Positions 37,546-47,636 of a stretch of DNA of 64,000 nt are shown here, piece by piece. Source of the DNA: Phytoseiulus persimilis (taxonomy: Eukaryota; Arthropoda; Arachnida; Mesostigmata; Phytoseiidae); assembly GCA_037576195.1 (NCBI GenBank), contig CM075104.1, positions 26,986,211 to 27,050,210 on the forward strand, read 5' to 3'. The notes under the pieces are model-generated. The model saw only the letters and a program-made list of their open reading frames with translations, was not told the origin of the DNA and searched no databases. The translations under genes were made by a program, and so were the position numbers. Positions within the stretch are counted from its first letter, which is position 1; the number at the start of each line of letters is the position of its first letter.

Positions 37546-38470
37546 CCGAAAATCCTCGGGCTCCTCCATGAAACGAGTTTCGGAGTCTGGTCTGGACGTG
37601 GCTGTGTGGATAAAGCTCCGAAAATCCTCGGGCTCCTCAATCCGAAGATTTTCGGAGTCTGATCTGGACGTGGCTGTGTGGATAAAACTCCGAAAATCCT
37701 CGGGCTCCTCCATGCAACGATTGTCGGAGTCTGGTCTGGACGTGGCTGTCTGGATAAAACTCCGAAAATCAGCTGGTTCCTCCAGGCAACGATTTTCGGA
37801 GTCTGATACGGACGTGGCTGTCTGGATAGAAGTCCAAGAATCCTCGGGTTCCTCAATCCGACGATTTTCGTAGTCTGATCTGGACGTGGCAGTGTGGATA
37901 AAACTCCGAAAATCCTCGGGCTTCTCCATGCAACGATTTTCGGAGTCTGGTCTGGACGTGGCAGTGTGGATAAAACTCCGAAAATCCTCGGGCTTCTCCA
38001 TGCAACGATTTTCGGAGTCTGGTCTGGACGTGGCTGTCTGGATAAAACTCCGAAAATCTTCTGGTTCCTCCATGCAACGATTTTCGGAGTCTGGTCTGGA
38101 CGTGGCTGTCTGGATAAAACTCCGAAAATCTTCTGGTTCCTCCATGCAACAATTCTCGGAATCTGATACGGACGTGGCTGTCTGGATAGAAGTCCGAAAA
38201 TTCTCGGGTTCCTCAATCCGACGATTTTTGGAGTCTGATCTGGACATGGCTGTGTGGATAGAAGTCCAAGAATCCTCGGGTTCATCAGTCCGACGATTTT
38301 CGGAGTCTGATCTGGACGTGGCTGTGTGGATAGAAGTCCGAAAATCCTCGGGTTCCTCAATCCGACGATTTTCGGAGTCTGATCTGGTCGTGGCTGTTTG
38401 GATAGAAGTCCGAGAATTCTCTGGTTCCTCAATCCGACGATTTTCGGAGTCTGATCTGGACGTGGCTGTT
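37546..38470 (+). repeat. 72-bp hairpin repeat (family B), main block
   Basis: About thirteen tandem units of 72 bp run here, the middle ones nearly identical. Each has GTGTGGATAAAACTCCG, arms CTCCGAAAATC and GATTTTCGGAG separated by about 22 bases (loop with CTCGGGCTTCTCCATGCAAC), and the spacer TCTGGTCTGGACGTGGC. The arms can pair into a 12-13 bp stem in every unit. Open frames of up to 488 codons run through it on the minus strand because 72 is divisible by three. The block ends abruptly at a copia-like fragment. Confidence 0.9.
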
Positions 38471-38533
38471 CCGAAACAGAAGCGCCGGGAAATTGATAAG
38501 AATGCAGAGAGAGGGTTCCTCGTTGGTTACGAT

Positions 38534-39245
38534 GGCGATGAGCGAAGCGCGTCATTTGGGCGCCGGCGTCGGTTGGGCTCCGGAGTCGATTGGGCGCCGG
38601 CGTCGGTTGGGCGCTGGCGTCAATTGGGCTCCGCCTCGAAGGTGGACTCGAGCTTGGGAATATGGTGGCCCTTGGAATATGATTCATCGCGTTCGAAATT
38701 TGATGAATGTACAAGACTATCCACGGGAGGGAGATAATTCGCTGAGCTGAGCGGCTGGCCCGCTCAATGAAACCCGAAAGACTCGCAAATCTAGATTTCA
38801 TCATCATCAACACATCGAAAGCGGAAAATGATCAAGGAGTGAAATTGTTCGGAAATGATCTCCGTGGCTCCCGTATTGAGCGGACGTATATTCGAATCCA
38901 TGCTCAACGGGCGTTTTCCCTCCATTCGCGTACTTCCGATGAGGGTCCATTCCTTCCGCGGAACCCTCCAGCCAGCGAAGACTATCGACGCATTTTCAGC
39001 GCATTCCCATGTTTGACGAAGCCGACAGATCGTCCCTTCAATGACCCGGAAGGACACGCTCCCACATTGTATGAGTGGGCTCTTCGCGGACGCAGCTGAG
39101 TGTATTGTGGGTATGATGACAGCACACAGGGACGACCCTGCGCTGGGGCCCAATTGACGCTGGCGCCCAATTGACGCTGGCGCCCAACTGACGGCGGAGC
39201 CCAATCGACGCCGGCGCCCAATTGACGTGCACCGGGCGATGAGCG
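38534..39245. mobile_element. foldback-like non-autonomous DNA element with inverted arrays of a 17-bp repeat
   Basis: The insert splits the copia integrase/RT reading frame and is flanked by a perfect 11-bp duplication GGCGATGAGCG (38534-38544 and 39235-39245). Each end carries tandem 17-bp units: left (about 38551-38636) reads GCGCCGGCGTCGGTTGG, GCTCCGGAGTCGATTGG and similar; the right end (about 39141-39234) is the same array inverted, for example CCAATTGACGCTGGCGC. About five units per end make terminal inverted repeats of roughly 90 bp. The 500-bp interior has a 110-codon frame (38767-39099) with no recognisable transposase. This organisation is that of foldback elements, and the duplication length (9-11 bp) fits. 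Confidence 0.75.
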
Positions 39246-39252
39246 GTACAGG

Positions 39253-40242
39253 GTGTATGTTCAGAATATCCATGGAGTTGTTGTCTCAAGAGATGTCGAG
39301 TTTCAGGAAAGACTCCTAGAGTGCGGAGTGGGAGTGAGGTTGCCGTTCAAAGACAAAGTGCAGGAGGAGCACGGAAAAATAGAGGAAGACGAAGAAGAGA
39401 AGAAAGACAAGGCTGAGCTGAAGCCAGACGAGGATCCTCATGAAGGAGAAGAGGGAATAGATCTTGAGGGGAAGAGCAACAGCAGAGAATGTGAAGAGGC
39501 AGCCACGAGTGAAGAAAGAGGTGGCGTTGACTCACAAGGCCCAACTTTGTGGAAGTCGTTTCTGAGGAATCCGCTTGCGCGGAAAAAGCCTGCATACCTA
39601 GATGATTTCGGGACGAGTTACGAAATCTGGAATCTATTTGCAGCCCCTCAAACCTATGCAGAAGCGATTCAAAGTGATGAGAGTGTCGAATGGCTGAAAT
39701 CCATGGAGTCTGAGCTGGCATCGCTCGAGGAGAACGAGACATGGGACGTGGTAGATCTTCCACAAGGAGCAAAGGCGCTCCCATGTAAATGGGTGTTACG
39801 AGTGAAAGACACTCTGGATGGAAAGATTGAAAGGTATGAAGCCAGATTGGTGGTAAAAGGGTTCAGTCAGAGATTCGGAATGGACTACAAAGAGACTTTC
39901 AGCCCTGTTGCCAAGCTGGCAACCATGCGCTCTATTCGTATGACGTATGGCGCAAACGAAGGGTTACATCTTGGACAGTTTAATGTAACCACGGCGTTCC
40001 TATACGGGGAACTGAAGAAAGATTTCGAAAATATGAAGGGTCCAGAGGGTTCCGAATTCTCGGATGGGAAAGTTCGCAAGCTCAAGCGTAGCTTATACGG
40101 TTTGAAACAAGCTCCCAGACGCTGGAACATACAGGGTGGTCATCGTAAGTCGGGAACTTTCTTACCCTCTCTTCTTTTGCTCATAACCTCACAACTCGGT
40201 GAAAAATGGTCGGATTCTGGAAAATCTTTTTGCGTTCGATAG
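39253..40242 (+). pseudogene. copia-like polyprotein fragment: integrase tail and N-terminal reverse transcriptase
   Basis: The fragment resumes the copia reading frame after the foldback insert. It shows an acidic linker region, then the copia RT entry WLKSMESELASLEENETWDVV, KWVLRVKDTLDG, ARLVVKGFSQRFGMDYKETF, FNVTTAFLYGEL and KRSLYGLKQAPRRW. After RRW the frame leaves homology and runs into unrelated sequence, so the palm catalytic Asp-Asp is absent. It is non-functional. Confidence 0.85.
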
Positions 40243-40630
40243 CTGGAAGGACGGCGCGTCTTTGTAAATCGGATTATTATTAGAAAATTGAATTTTTTAA
40301 ACCGGCCTAAAAATTGAATTTTTTTTTTCAACTTTTCTTAAAAAACTGATCGACAAACTTCTAAAGTCAACCGATCGAATTCGAAAGTGCTGAAGTCGAG
40401 GCAGGATAGGATGCTGCTCAAACGCCCGGCAGCTTCAGATTTCTAGCTCAGGATCTGTGAGAAGGACGAAAGATCGTTTCAACCTCGACGTCAGGATCGA
40501 CCACCTGACAAGATCGCGTACTCTTTGCATTTAGGCCCGTAGCTCCTCGGGGATGCCGAATTCGAAAATTTTTCCGATGGCAAAAAGTTCTTAGATTGGT
40601 CCAGACTACCCACGGGTAGTCGGAAAAAAA

Positions 40631-41337
40631 TTGTGTACGCCAATGATCCGACCTCCTGAACCAGGGGGAGAAACCGATAAGGATGAATCGTCGGATGGTT
40701 ATCAGGAGGAGTTTCCATATCGACAGGCAGTCGGTGCATTGATTCACCTCATGTTGGGTTCTCGACCGGATCTCGCTTACAGTATCGGGGTTTTATCAAG
40801 AAAACTTGATAATCCTTCCGAAGACGATGTCATGGTCATGATGCTGAAGCGAGTTCTACGGTACTTGGTGGGAACCACCGACCTCGGGATAACTTACAAC
40901 AGAGCTGGAGTGTGAGCTGCTGTACTTGAAGCGTATAGTGACTCAGATTACGGTGGCTGTTCCCAAACGTGAGCCAGAGACAAACCTCGGTAGCCACATC
41001 CACCACAGAAGCTGAAATAGTGGCAGCGAGTGAGGCGGCAAAAGAAGTTGTGTGGCTCAAGCGGCTGTTCGAGGAGATCACGAAGCTGAATTTTGCTGTT
41101 TTCGAAGATAATGCAGCAGCAGTGAAACTTTCACAAAATCCTGGGTTTCATAGGAGGTCAAAACACATTGCCCTTCGACATTTCTTCATCAGGGAAAGAG
41201 TCGTCGGCAAAGATCTAGAGGTGCAGCAGATTTCTTCAAAGAATCAAATAGCCGATATTCTCACCAAACCTTTGTTGAGAATCAGGCACAGGTATCTTTG
41301 TAAGCTAATGGGAATGAACCTTCGACTTCAGCGTTGA
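40631..41337 (+). pseudogene. copia-like polyprotein fragment: RT connection and RNase H
   Basis: The first part (40631-40915) reads FPYRQAVGALIHLMLGSRPDL, then YSIGVLSRKLDNPS. A stop and frameshift follow near 40913, in the stretch where AYSDSDYGGC is readable in another frame. The second part (40969-41337) contains RQTSVATSTTEAEIVAAS, EVVWLKRLFEEI, RRSKHIALRHFFIRE and NQIADILTKPL, the typical copia RNase H ending. The stop precedes the polypurine tract by only a few bases. Confidence 0.85.
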
Positions 41338-41363
41338 TAGTTATACTCCAGAACAAGGGAAAG

Positions 41364-41507
41364 TGTTGTAGTTGGTGTTCAGTCTGTATAACGAAGTTAT
41401 CACCCGTTCCCTATTTAAAGCTGCTCGGCGAGAATAAACGAATTCTTTATAGTCGACATTAACGAAGCGCAAGTGTCCTTGCTCTCCTTCTCAGACTAGT
41501 TGTAACA
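41364..41507 (+). repeat. 3' LTR of the copia-like element (144 bp)
   Basis: The LTR begins TGTTGTAGTTGG right after a purine tract (AAGGGAAAG, 41355-41363) and ends GTTGTAACA, giving the usual TG...CA termini. Inside are a TATTTAAAG promoter-like box and AATAAA. The length matches the short LTRs of copia elements. No second copy is present in the window, consistent with loss of the 5' half. Family B repeat resumes at the next base. Confidence 0.75.
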
Positions 41508-41830
41508 GATAGAACTCCGAGAATCCTGTTGTTTTCGGTGCAGCCTCCCTGACCAGCCCGTCGGGACGCTCCGCGAGAGCTTCCCGATTCGGAGATTTTC
41601 GGACTTGAACCAGCCGTGGCCACGTGGACAGAATTCCGAAAAACCTCGGGTTACCCAATTCGGAGATTTTCGGAGCATATCTGGACGTGGCTGTGTAGAG
41701 AGAACTCCGAAAATCCTCCGGTTGCCCAACTCGGCGATTTTCGGAGTCTAATCTGGACGTGGCCGTGTAGAGAGAACTCCGAAAATTCTCGGGTTACCCA
41801 AATCGGAGATTTTTGGAGTTGAATCAGTCC
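41508..41830 (+). repeat. 72-bp hairpin repeat (family B), block after the copia remnant
   Basis: The block starts GATAGAACTCCGAGAATC directly after the LTR and continues with units such as GAATTCCGAAAAACCTCGG and TTTTCGGAGTCTAATCTGG. Orientation matches the main block left of the copia remnant, as expected if the element split one array. Confidence 0.8.
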
Positions 41831-43209
41831 TCGAACGAATGAGGGCTCGAACGATGTTCGCCGATGCGACCCCGATCAGCAAGAAAACGATCTTGACGAC
41901 GTTCATTATGTCTGCAAGGAATAAGGGGCGACAACCCGCTGAATGTGACTCCAACGGTGTGGAACGAAGTCTCCACCATCAACGAATCGGGAGCAGGAGA
42001 AAACAGATCCTCTCCTAGTCTGAGTCGGATGAACACATTCATTGTATGATATGTGAGCTAGGGGTAGGCTTTGCAAGACCCGGGTTATGGGTCTAGGCCA
42101 CAAGCGCTCGAAAAGTGCACAATGAACGAATTATTTAAAGGGACCGTGAGCGAGGCTCTGCTGGAAAGAGCTGCAGAACTCAAGCTGGCCGCCATCTTGG
42201 CGAACAAATCTCAGCCGAGAGGCTCGGCACTGTGGCGGGAAAGCGCAGAGGCAAATGAAAACCCTTTCAGAGCCCATGAAACGGAGAAACGCGCGACAGA
42301 TTGCGATGTATTCCAGACCAGCCAAGAGGCTTTACCCGTGAGTTGAACAACTGATGGGGAAATCGACCTTTGGCTCGCGGGGGAGATAGTTGAGCTGAAC
42401 CTTCGAGGAGGACGGACGTTTTTTTCATTGCTCCGACTTCTGACTGGTTGAGGGAGCAGTGGTGTGTGAAGTCAGATAGGCGGTGACCTGCGGATCATTT
42501 TGGTGAGAAACACATCCCTGAGGGCCAAGTGGTTTGCGTGCTAGGGATTTTGGAGTGATTTTTTCCAACTTTTGGGAGTACTGGCTGGAACTTGTTCGGG
42601 CGATTGGCTCGGGGAATGAGAGCATCAATCCGGGGCAATCCGCCCGGCCTCTGACGATCATCTCACGCGAAAGACGACTGAGTATCTCTTTTTTCGATTT
42701 TTCCCACAGGTTTAGGAGCTATTAGCGTTAGAGATTGAAGAAAAAAGGGGTTCGGGAAGTACAGGTTTCCTTCGCATTGCACAGGTTTCCTCAGCAGAGC
42801 GCTCCAGAGCTTCGGGACCGGTATTATCGGGTAGAGGGGAAAAAATGCATAGGAGGATAACTTTCAGTGGAGTCTACTCAGTGCTGCCTTAGGTATAAGA
42901 CCTAAAATAGTGAAAGGGGTTCATGTCCGGTTGGGACCACAGAAGGAGAGGATCGGAACCGGAGCTGGAGTCCGAGGAGCTCGCGGGAAAGCTTGACCAG
43001 ATAGAGAGGGCTCTAAAGGTAGCAGGAGGTCAGAGCTCAGGGGGGAAAAGCCGAACCAAGCAGTGGGGAGGGAGGAGGACGCTTTCAGGAGAAACTCCAA
43101 GCGCACTCGCCAATTAAAGGGGGCTCATGCCTCAGGAAACTGGGACAGGACCCAACACAAGAGCGGAAGGCGGGTAGGGTCAAGGGGCAGAAGACATCGA
43201 CCAGCAAGT
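41831..43209. other. unassigned stretch between repeats
   Basis: No gene is recognised. Short plus-strand frames occur at 42071-42346 and 42923-43117. The latter is charged (RGSEPELESEELAGKLDQIE) and could be a fragment of a retroelement ORF1, but that is a guess. Confidence 0.3.
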
Positions 43210-43385
43210 GAGTGATTCCGAGACCAATCTGACCATTACTTTCCAACTCTGGAGGGGTGATTCCGGTACCAATCTGACCATTACTTTCCAACTCTGGAAG
43301 GATGATTCCGAGACCAATCTGACCATGATTTTTCAAGTCTGGAGGGCTGATTCCGAGACCAATCTGACCATTGATTCCCAACTCT
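43210..43385 (-). repeat. 45-bp satellite, reverse orientation, left of the LINE
   Basis: Four units are reverse-complemented relative to the main array (GTGATTCCGAGACCAATCTGA and so on), the last cut by the LINE poly(A) end at 43386. The same orientation resumes on the far side of the LINE. Confidence 0.9.
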
Positions 43386-43638
43386 TTTTTTTTTAACGTG
43401 GAGTCTGAGGAAATCCCTTCGGACACCAGGGATGGGATGATTTATTTGCCCTGGCAGTGTGGTGGATCCACTGAAACCTCATATCTCCGCTGTGAGTGAT
43501 CGGGCGCCCAGATTTTCGATTCGTCTATTACTTCCGAATCCCTCACAGTCGGACCTTACTCGTTGTCTATGTTCCCTGAGCTACTTTGATATCGATTCCT
43601 ATGTATTTTACTTTGATTTTTTCAGGGTTTGTGATGTC

Positions 43639-46600
43639 TCATGGGAGGCCCCCTCTGGTCAATCTTCTCCTTCCTAGCGCTATCTTCTTCGACATGACTT
43701 TTCTGATGAAGCTGGAGATTCTTCTCCATTCCTCTTCGCCGCTCATCATTTTCTCGATGAGTTCGGGTGTTTCACTTGCATCAATAAGGTCTCTCTCTCT
43801 CTCTCTCGCAAAGGCATCGCAGTGCAGCACGGTGTGATCAACGGTGTCTTCTTCGCCGGATCGGCAGTGGACACAGATTGGTGTTGGAGCTTTCCCAATT
43901 CTTGAGAGGTATGCTTGAAAATTTCCATGTTCAGTGAGTGCTTGGGTGGTGAAGTAATCCAGGTCGCCGTGTTTTCGTTGGTACCACTCTTTCACATTCG
44001 GAATACATTTGTGCGTCCATCGACCGTTCTTCGCGCCGTCCCATTGCCTCTGCCATTTGTTTACGGCTTTGTCTCCAACTTCTTCCCTTGTTTTGGAAGT
44101 TTCGCTGATGAGGTCGTCATTCCCCTCCTTCTTCCTTGCTGCCCAAATTTCAGCTCTTCCTTCAGCAATTAAGGTCCAATGTGGTGTTTTGGCTAGAACC
44201 AGGAGTGCTTCAGTTGGTGTTGTCCTGTAAGCCCGGGTTATTCTTATGGCCATGCTTCTTTGTGTTGTTCCCAGCAGCCGTCTGTTCTTCTCAGTGGAGA
44301 GAGTTCTTAGGGACCATACTGGGGACGCGTAGAGTGCGACAGATTGTGCGACAGGGGCTAGAGTTCTTCGCAGTGCTACAGTTGCTCCATGCGTTCTGGG
44401 GAGAATTTTTTCAATGCCCCTGGATGTCCTAGTAGCTTTTTGAGTGACAACCTATTTCCTATTTCCATGCCGTGCACCTGTAAGTGGAGAGTGGTTGGGT
44501 TTCTTTCTCCTCTCTTCTTCACGAGCATTACCGCTTCCGTCTTCTCGGGGGCTAGGGTGAGTTTATTGATCTGACACCATCCCGAGACTATATCCAGTGA
44601 GTCCTGCGCAATTTTTTCTAATTCCTCTAGAGATCTAGCAGTGACCATCAGGGCCAGGTCATCGGCGTAAGAAAGGGCGGTCGCTCCGTCTGGAAGATCC
44701 TCGCGAAGGACGTCGTCGTATCCCACGTTCCACAGGGTGGGCCCGAGAACCGAGCCCTGTGGGACTCCAGCCGTCATTCTGGGCTTGTTTCCCTCCTCAT
44801 CGATGATCCACCTATCCTTGAGGTAAGTGTTTATGATGTTCCGGATGTATGGAGAGATGTTGCGTTTCTCGAGGGCATCGATTATGATTTTCCATTCATT
44901 TGAATTGAGAGCATTTTTAACGTCTAGGAGTATGATAATGATTTTGCTCCTGCTTTGGTGGTACTTTATCATTTCATTCTCGACCTTCTCTGTGATGATT
45001 TCTATGGGACTCAGTGTTGAACCCCCGGTCTGAATCCATACTGATTGTTTGAAAGCCCTGCGCCAGCCTCAAGTTCCTCCCGTAGTCGGTGGTTTATGAC
45101 CGCCTCCACTGCTTTCGCGATGGTGTCAAGTAGGCAGATGGGCCGATAAGAGTCCGCTTTCCCAAGCTTTGGAATGGGGATCAGGTTCGCTGTTTTCCAG
45201 TTTTTCTGGAAATTCTCCGCTTCCGAGAATTTCCTCTGTGAGCTTCTCGAAGGTGCTCGGCCATCTTGTGAGCAGGGTTTTGATTGCCTCGGGGGGGATG
45301 CCGTCCGGGCCAGGGGCTTTTCCTCCGGGGGTTCGAGTTGCGACGGCTTTTATTCCATTCATTGTGATGTTGGGGATATCTTCAGGTTTGGTTGGTATCA
45401 CTCTCCGTTGGATTTCCTCTCCTTGAGGGAAGAGTTTGGTTATGGCTGTCCGGATTGTGTGAGCTGGTAATGGGATTTTCTTCTGCCCGAATTCCTGTCT
45501 GATTATTTTATAGGGGAGTCCCCATACGTCCTCCCGTATTCCATCACATAGTTCTTGCCACTTTTCCCGTTTACTTCTGAGGATTTCGTTTTGGTATTGC
45601 TTCTAGGCTTCTTTTTATGATTCATGTGCTTCTCGTGTTTGTTCTGGGTCAGGGTGTCTTGCTGTTCTGATTCTCAGAAATCTCCTTCTTGATCTGACGC
45701 AGTTCGTTCTACGTTCTGCTATTTCGCTGTTCCACCAGTACATTGGCTTTTTGTCTTTTCTTTTCGGATGTTTGGACGGGGTTCCTGCTCGGCAGGCTTT
45801 TGTCAGGATTTCCGTTAGTGTTGCTGGTGTGATTTCTATATTGCTGTCTCTGCTTGTCTCACAAAGATTGTCGAGTTTTTTAGGAATAGTTCTTCGTTCA
45901 TGGTGGTCCATTTCCATCCTTTTCTTTCTTCAATTTCTCTGATTGCTGTATCTGTATGTATTTCGAATTCTATATATTGATGGTCACTGAGAGGTTCCAT
46001 TTCTTCATTCACATTCCATATTCTAATGAGGTTAGTTCGATGTGGATATGTCGATATATGATGTTTGGGTCCCTCTTCTGAAAGTTAGGATGTCTTTCTG
46101 GTTCGCTATTGTTAGATCTTTACTTGCCAGCATCTCCTCTAGTTCTCTCCCTCTTCTGGTTGTGTATTCACTTCCCCATGACGTCGATGCTGCGTTGAAA
46201 TCCTCGGCGAGGATCCATTTCAGTCTAGATGCTTCATTTATCTTTTGTTCTATCATTTCGAGGTATTTGTTGAATTCTTCAATACTCTTATTGGGGGAGA
46301 AGTAGGGGCTGGTTGAATGGATGTTGCCCGTGATAGTTATTTCTGTGAGACCCTGCGTAGTGGTTTTCCTTTCAGTTCTTGCTTGTCTAGAGGCTCCTGT
46401 CCACCATATCGCCGTGTCTCCCTCTTGGTCCGCAATCCATCCTGAATTTGCCTTGGACTTGTGTTCGGATACCTTTCTGTTGACCTCCGAGAGTATCCAG
46501 ACGTCAAATTATTTGTTCCGGATTCTTTGTTCCAAGATGTCGTGAGCAGCTCTTGATCGATTTAGATTTATTTGGCATGTTCTCAAGATCATTCGGGATA

Positions 46601-46718
46601 TTCTGTAGGGATTTTCGCCTTTCCTTTGACTGTGAACCATTGTTTCCGAGTCTGATTTCAGTGTAGAGGGGTCATCGGTGGGCTGTGATGCTGCTTGCCG
46701 TTCTCTGGTTTCTTGCAT
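43639..46718 (-). pseudogene. LINE ORF2: APE endonuclease, reverse transcriptase, C-terminal Cys/His motif
   Basis: Reading the minus strand from 46718: the endonuclease start (RTCQINLNRSRAAHDILEQRI) is cut by TAA at 46511-46509. WILAEDFNAASTSWGSEY (the GDFNA-type motif) follows, then a frameshift near 46030, then SDHQYIEF. Downstream come YWWNSEIAERR, PGGKAPGPDGIPPEA (RT motif), LLDVKNALNS, GVPQGSVLGPTLWN and the catalytic SYADDLALM around 44670. After a frameshift near 44380 the tail reads CVHCRSGEEDTVDHTVLHC, the CCHC-like motif typical of R1-clade ORF2, and the last stop is at 43639. At least four in-frame stops and two frameshifts make it a pseudogene. Confidence 0.85.
43795..43813. repeat. 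CT dinucleotide microsatellite
   Basis: A run of CT repeats lies inside the LINE ORF2 tail. On the minus strand it encodes Arg-Glu alternation within a conserved region (FARERERDLID), so it is part of the coding sequence rather than a later insertion. Confidence 0.5.
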
Positions 46719-46796
46719 TGGTCCTTTGATGGTTTGTTCTATATGAGATTGCCTCCGGGCCTCAGTTCTGCTTCTGAGTTCTTTGAGGATGCTTAA

Positions 46797-47549
46797 CTAC
46801 TTCGGGCACGCTGTAGTTGATGCTGTGTGTCCACTAATTCTGCAGTTACTGCAGTATGTTTCTTCAACCGTCTTAGTGTCGCATTCTTCAGTGGAGTGTC
46901 CAGTTGGGCCACAGTGGAAGCATCGCTTTTCGGCCATTTCTTCGGAGATGCACGACACGGCTCTGTGTCCAGACTGCTGACACTTGTAGCAAGTTGGGAT
47001 ATCGTACCAGTCTTTCACAGGGCATGACTGTCAGCCTATTTGGATCCTACCGAGCTTCATTATTCGATCAGCATCGGTTGTTGCGAGTCTCGCAACAACC
47101 ACTCTATTGACCGTCCTACCTATTGAGGTCACTCCGATTTTGCCCATTTTGACTGCGTCTGGGTCTTTTCTTCCAAGGGCTCTGAGAAGGCCTTTTATGA
47201 CTTCGCTCTCTTCGACAGTGCTGTCAAGCCTGGATATCATGATTGAGCTGGAGAGAGGAGGTTTGTGGATCATAGCGCTCATTTTGAGCTCTTGCTCCTT
47301 GTACTCTGCCAGCCTCTCTTGTCCGCCACTCCTCTTCTCCTTTACTTGAAGCCTTACTCCCCCGTCGATCTCTTTGGCACCTCGGATCTCAACTCCAAGC
47401 TGGTTTGGATTCACAGCTGATTTGAGATTTTTAAGAACGTCTGCGAATGTGGCTCCGGTCGCTATGACTTCCACTGCTCCTTGATTATATCTTCTGGGTG
47501 GTCTCCTGGTATCAGAGTCGGTGATTGATCTTGGTTTATTGGCTTTCAC
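46797..47549 (-). pseudogene. LINE ORF1 (gag-like) with zinc knuckles and one in-frame stop
   Basis: The frame continues upstream of 47549 without a stop to the 5' junction, so the real N-terminus is missing. The first part contains TFADVLKNLKSAVNP, LGVEIRGAKEIDGGVRL and VNRVVVARLATTDADRIMKL. A single TGA (47033-47031) interrupts it after RIQIG, where R1 proteins usually have Trp. Translation in the same frame then gives three Cys-rich knuckles: CYKCQQSGHRAVSC, CFHCGPTGHSTEEC and CSNCRISGHTASTTAC. It would be a nucleic-acid-binding RNP protein if intact. Confidence 0.85.
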
Positions 47550-47636
47550 GGATATATCTGCTTTTGGTTCGACTTTGTTGGCAGTCCAACAGCCTTCGAT
47601 GATTCGCCTGTGGGTACTGGCTTCTGTGTTGCTTGA

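Larger units (their letters stand above)
38471..41507 (+). mobile_element. 5'-truncated Ty1/copia-like LTR retrotransposon remnant
   Basis: The remnant begins within the integrase C-terminal region (PKQKRREIDKNAERGFLVGY), is interrupted by a foldback-like insert (38534-39245), resumes as YRVYVQNIHGVVVSRDVEF, and continues through reverse transcriptase and RNase H to a 3' LTR (41364-41507). Gag, protease, most of the integrase and the 5' LTR are missing. Between 40140 and 40630 the reverse transcriptase core, including its catalytic YVDD-type motif, is replaced by unrelated AT-rich sequence. Family B repeat lies on both sides, so the element inserted into that repeat. Confidence 0.85.

Noticed and set aside
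37347-38813. A 488-codon minus-strand open frame with a 24-residue repeat, which looks like a repetitive protein.
   Set aside because: It reads through the 72-bp repeat and stays open because 72 is divisible by three. Parallel long frames exist in other phases and on the other strand, and its C-terminal part runs into the foldback and copia sequences.
42923-43117. A charged plus-strand frame next to the satellite, considered as ORF1 of a second LINE.
   Set aside because: There are no zinc knuckles, no RT nearby on that strand, and no family match I can state.
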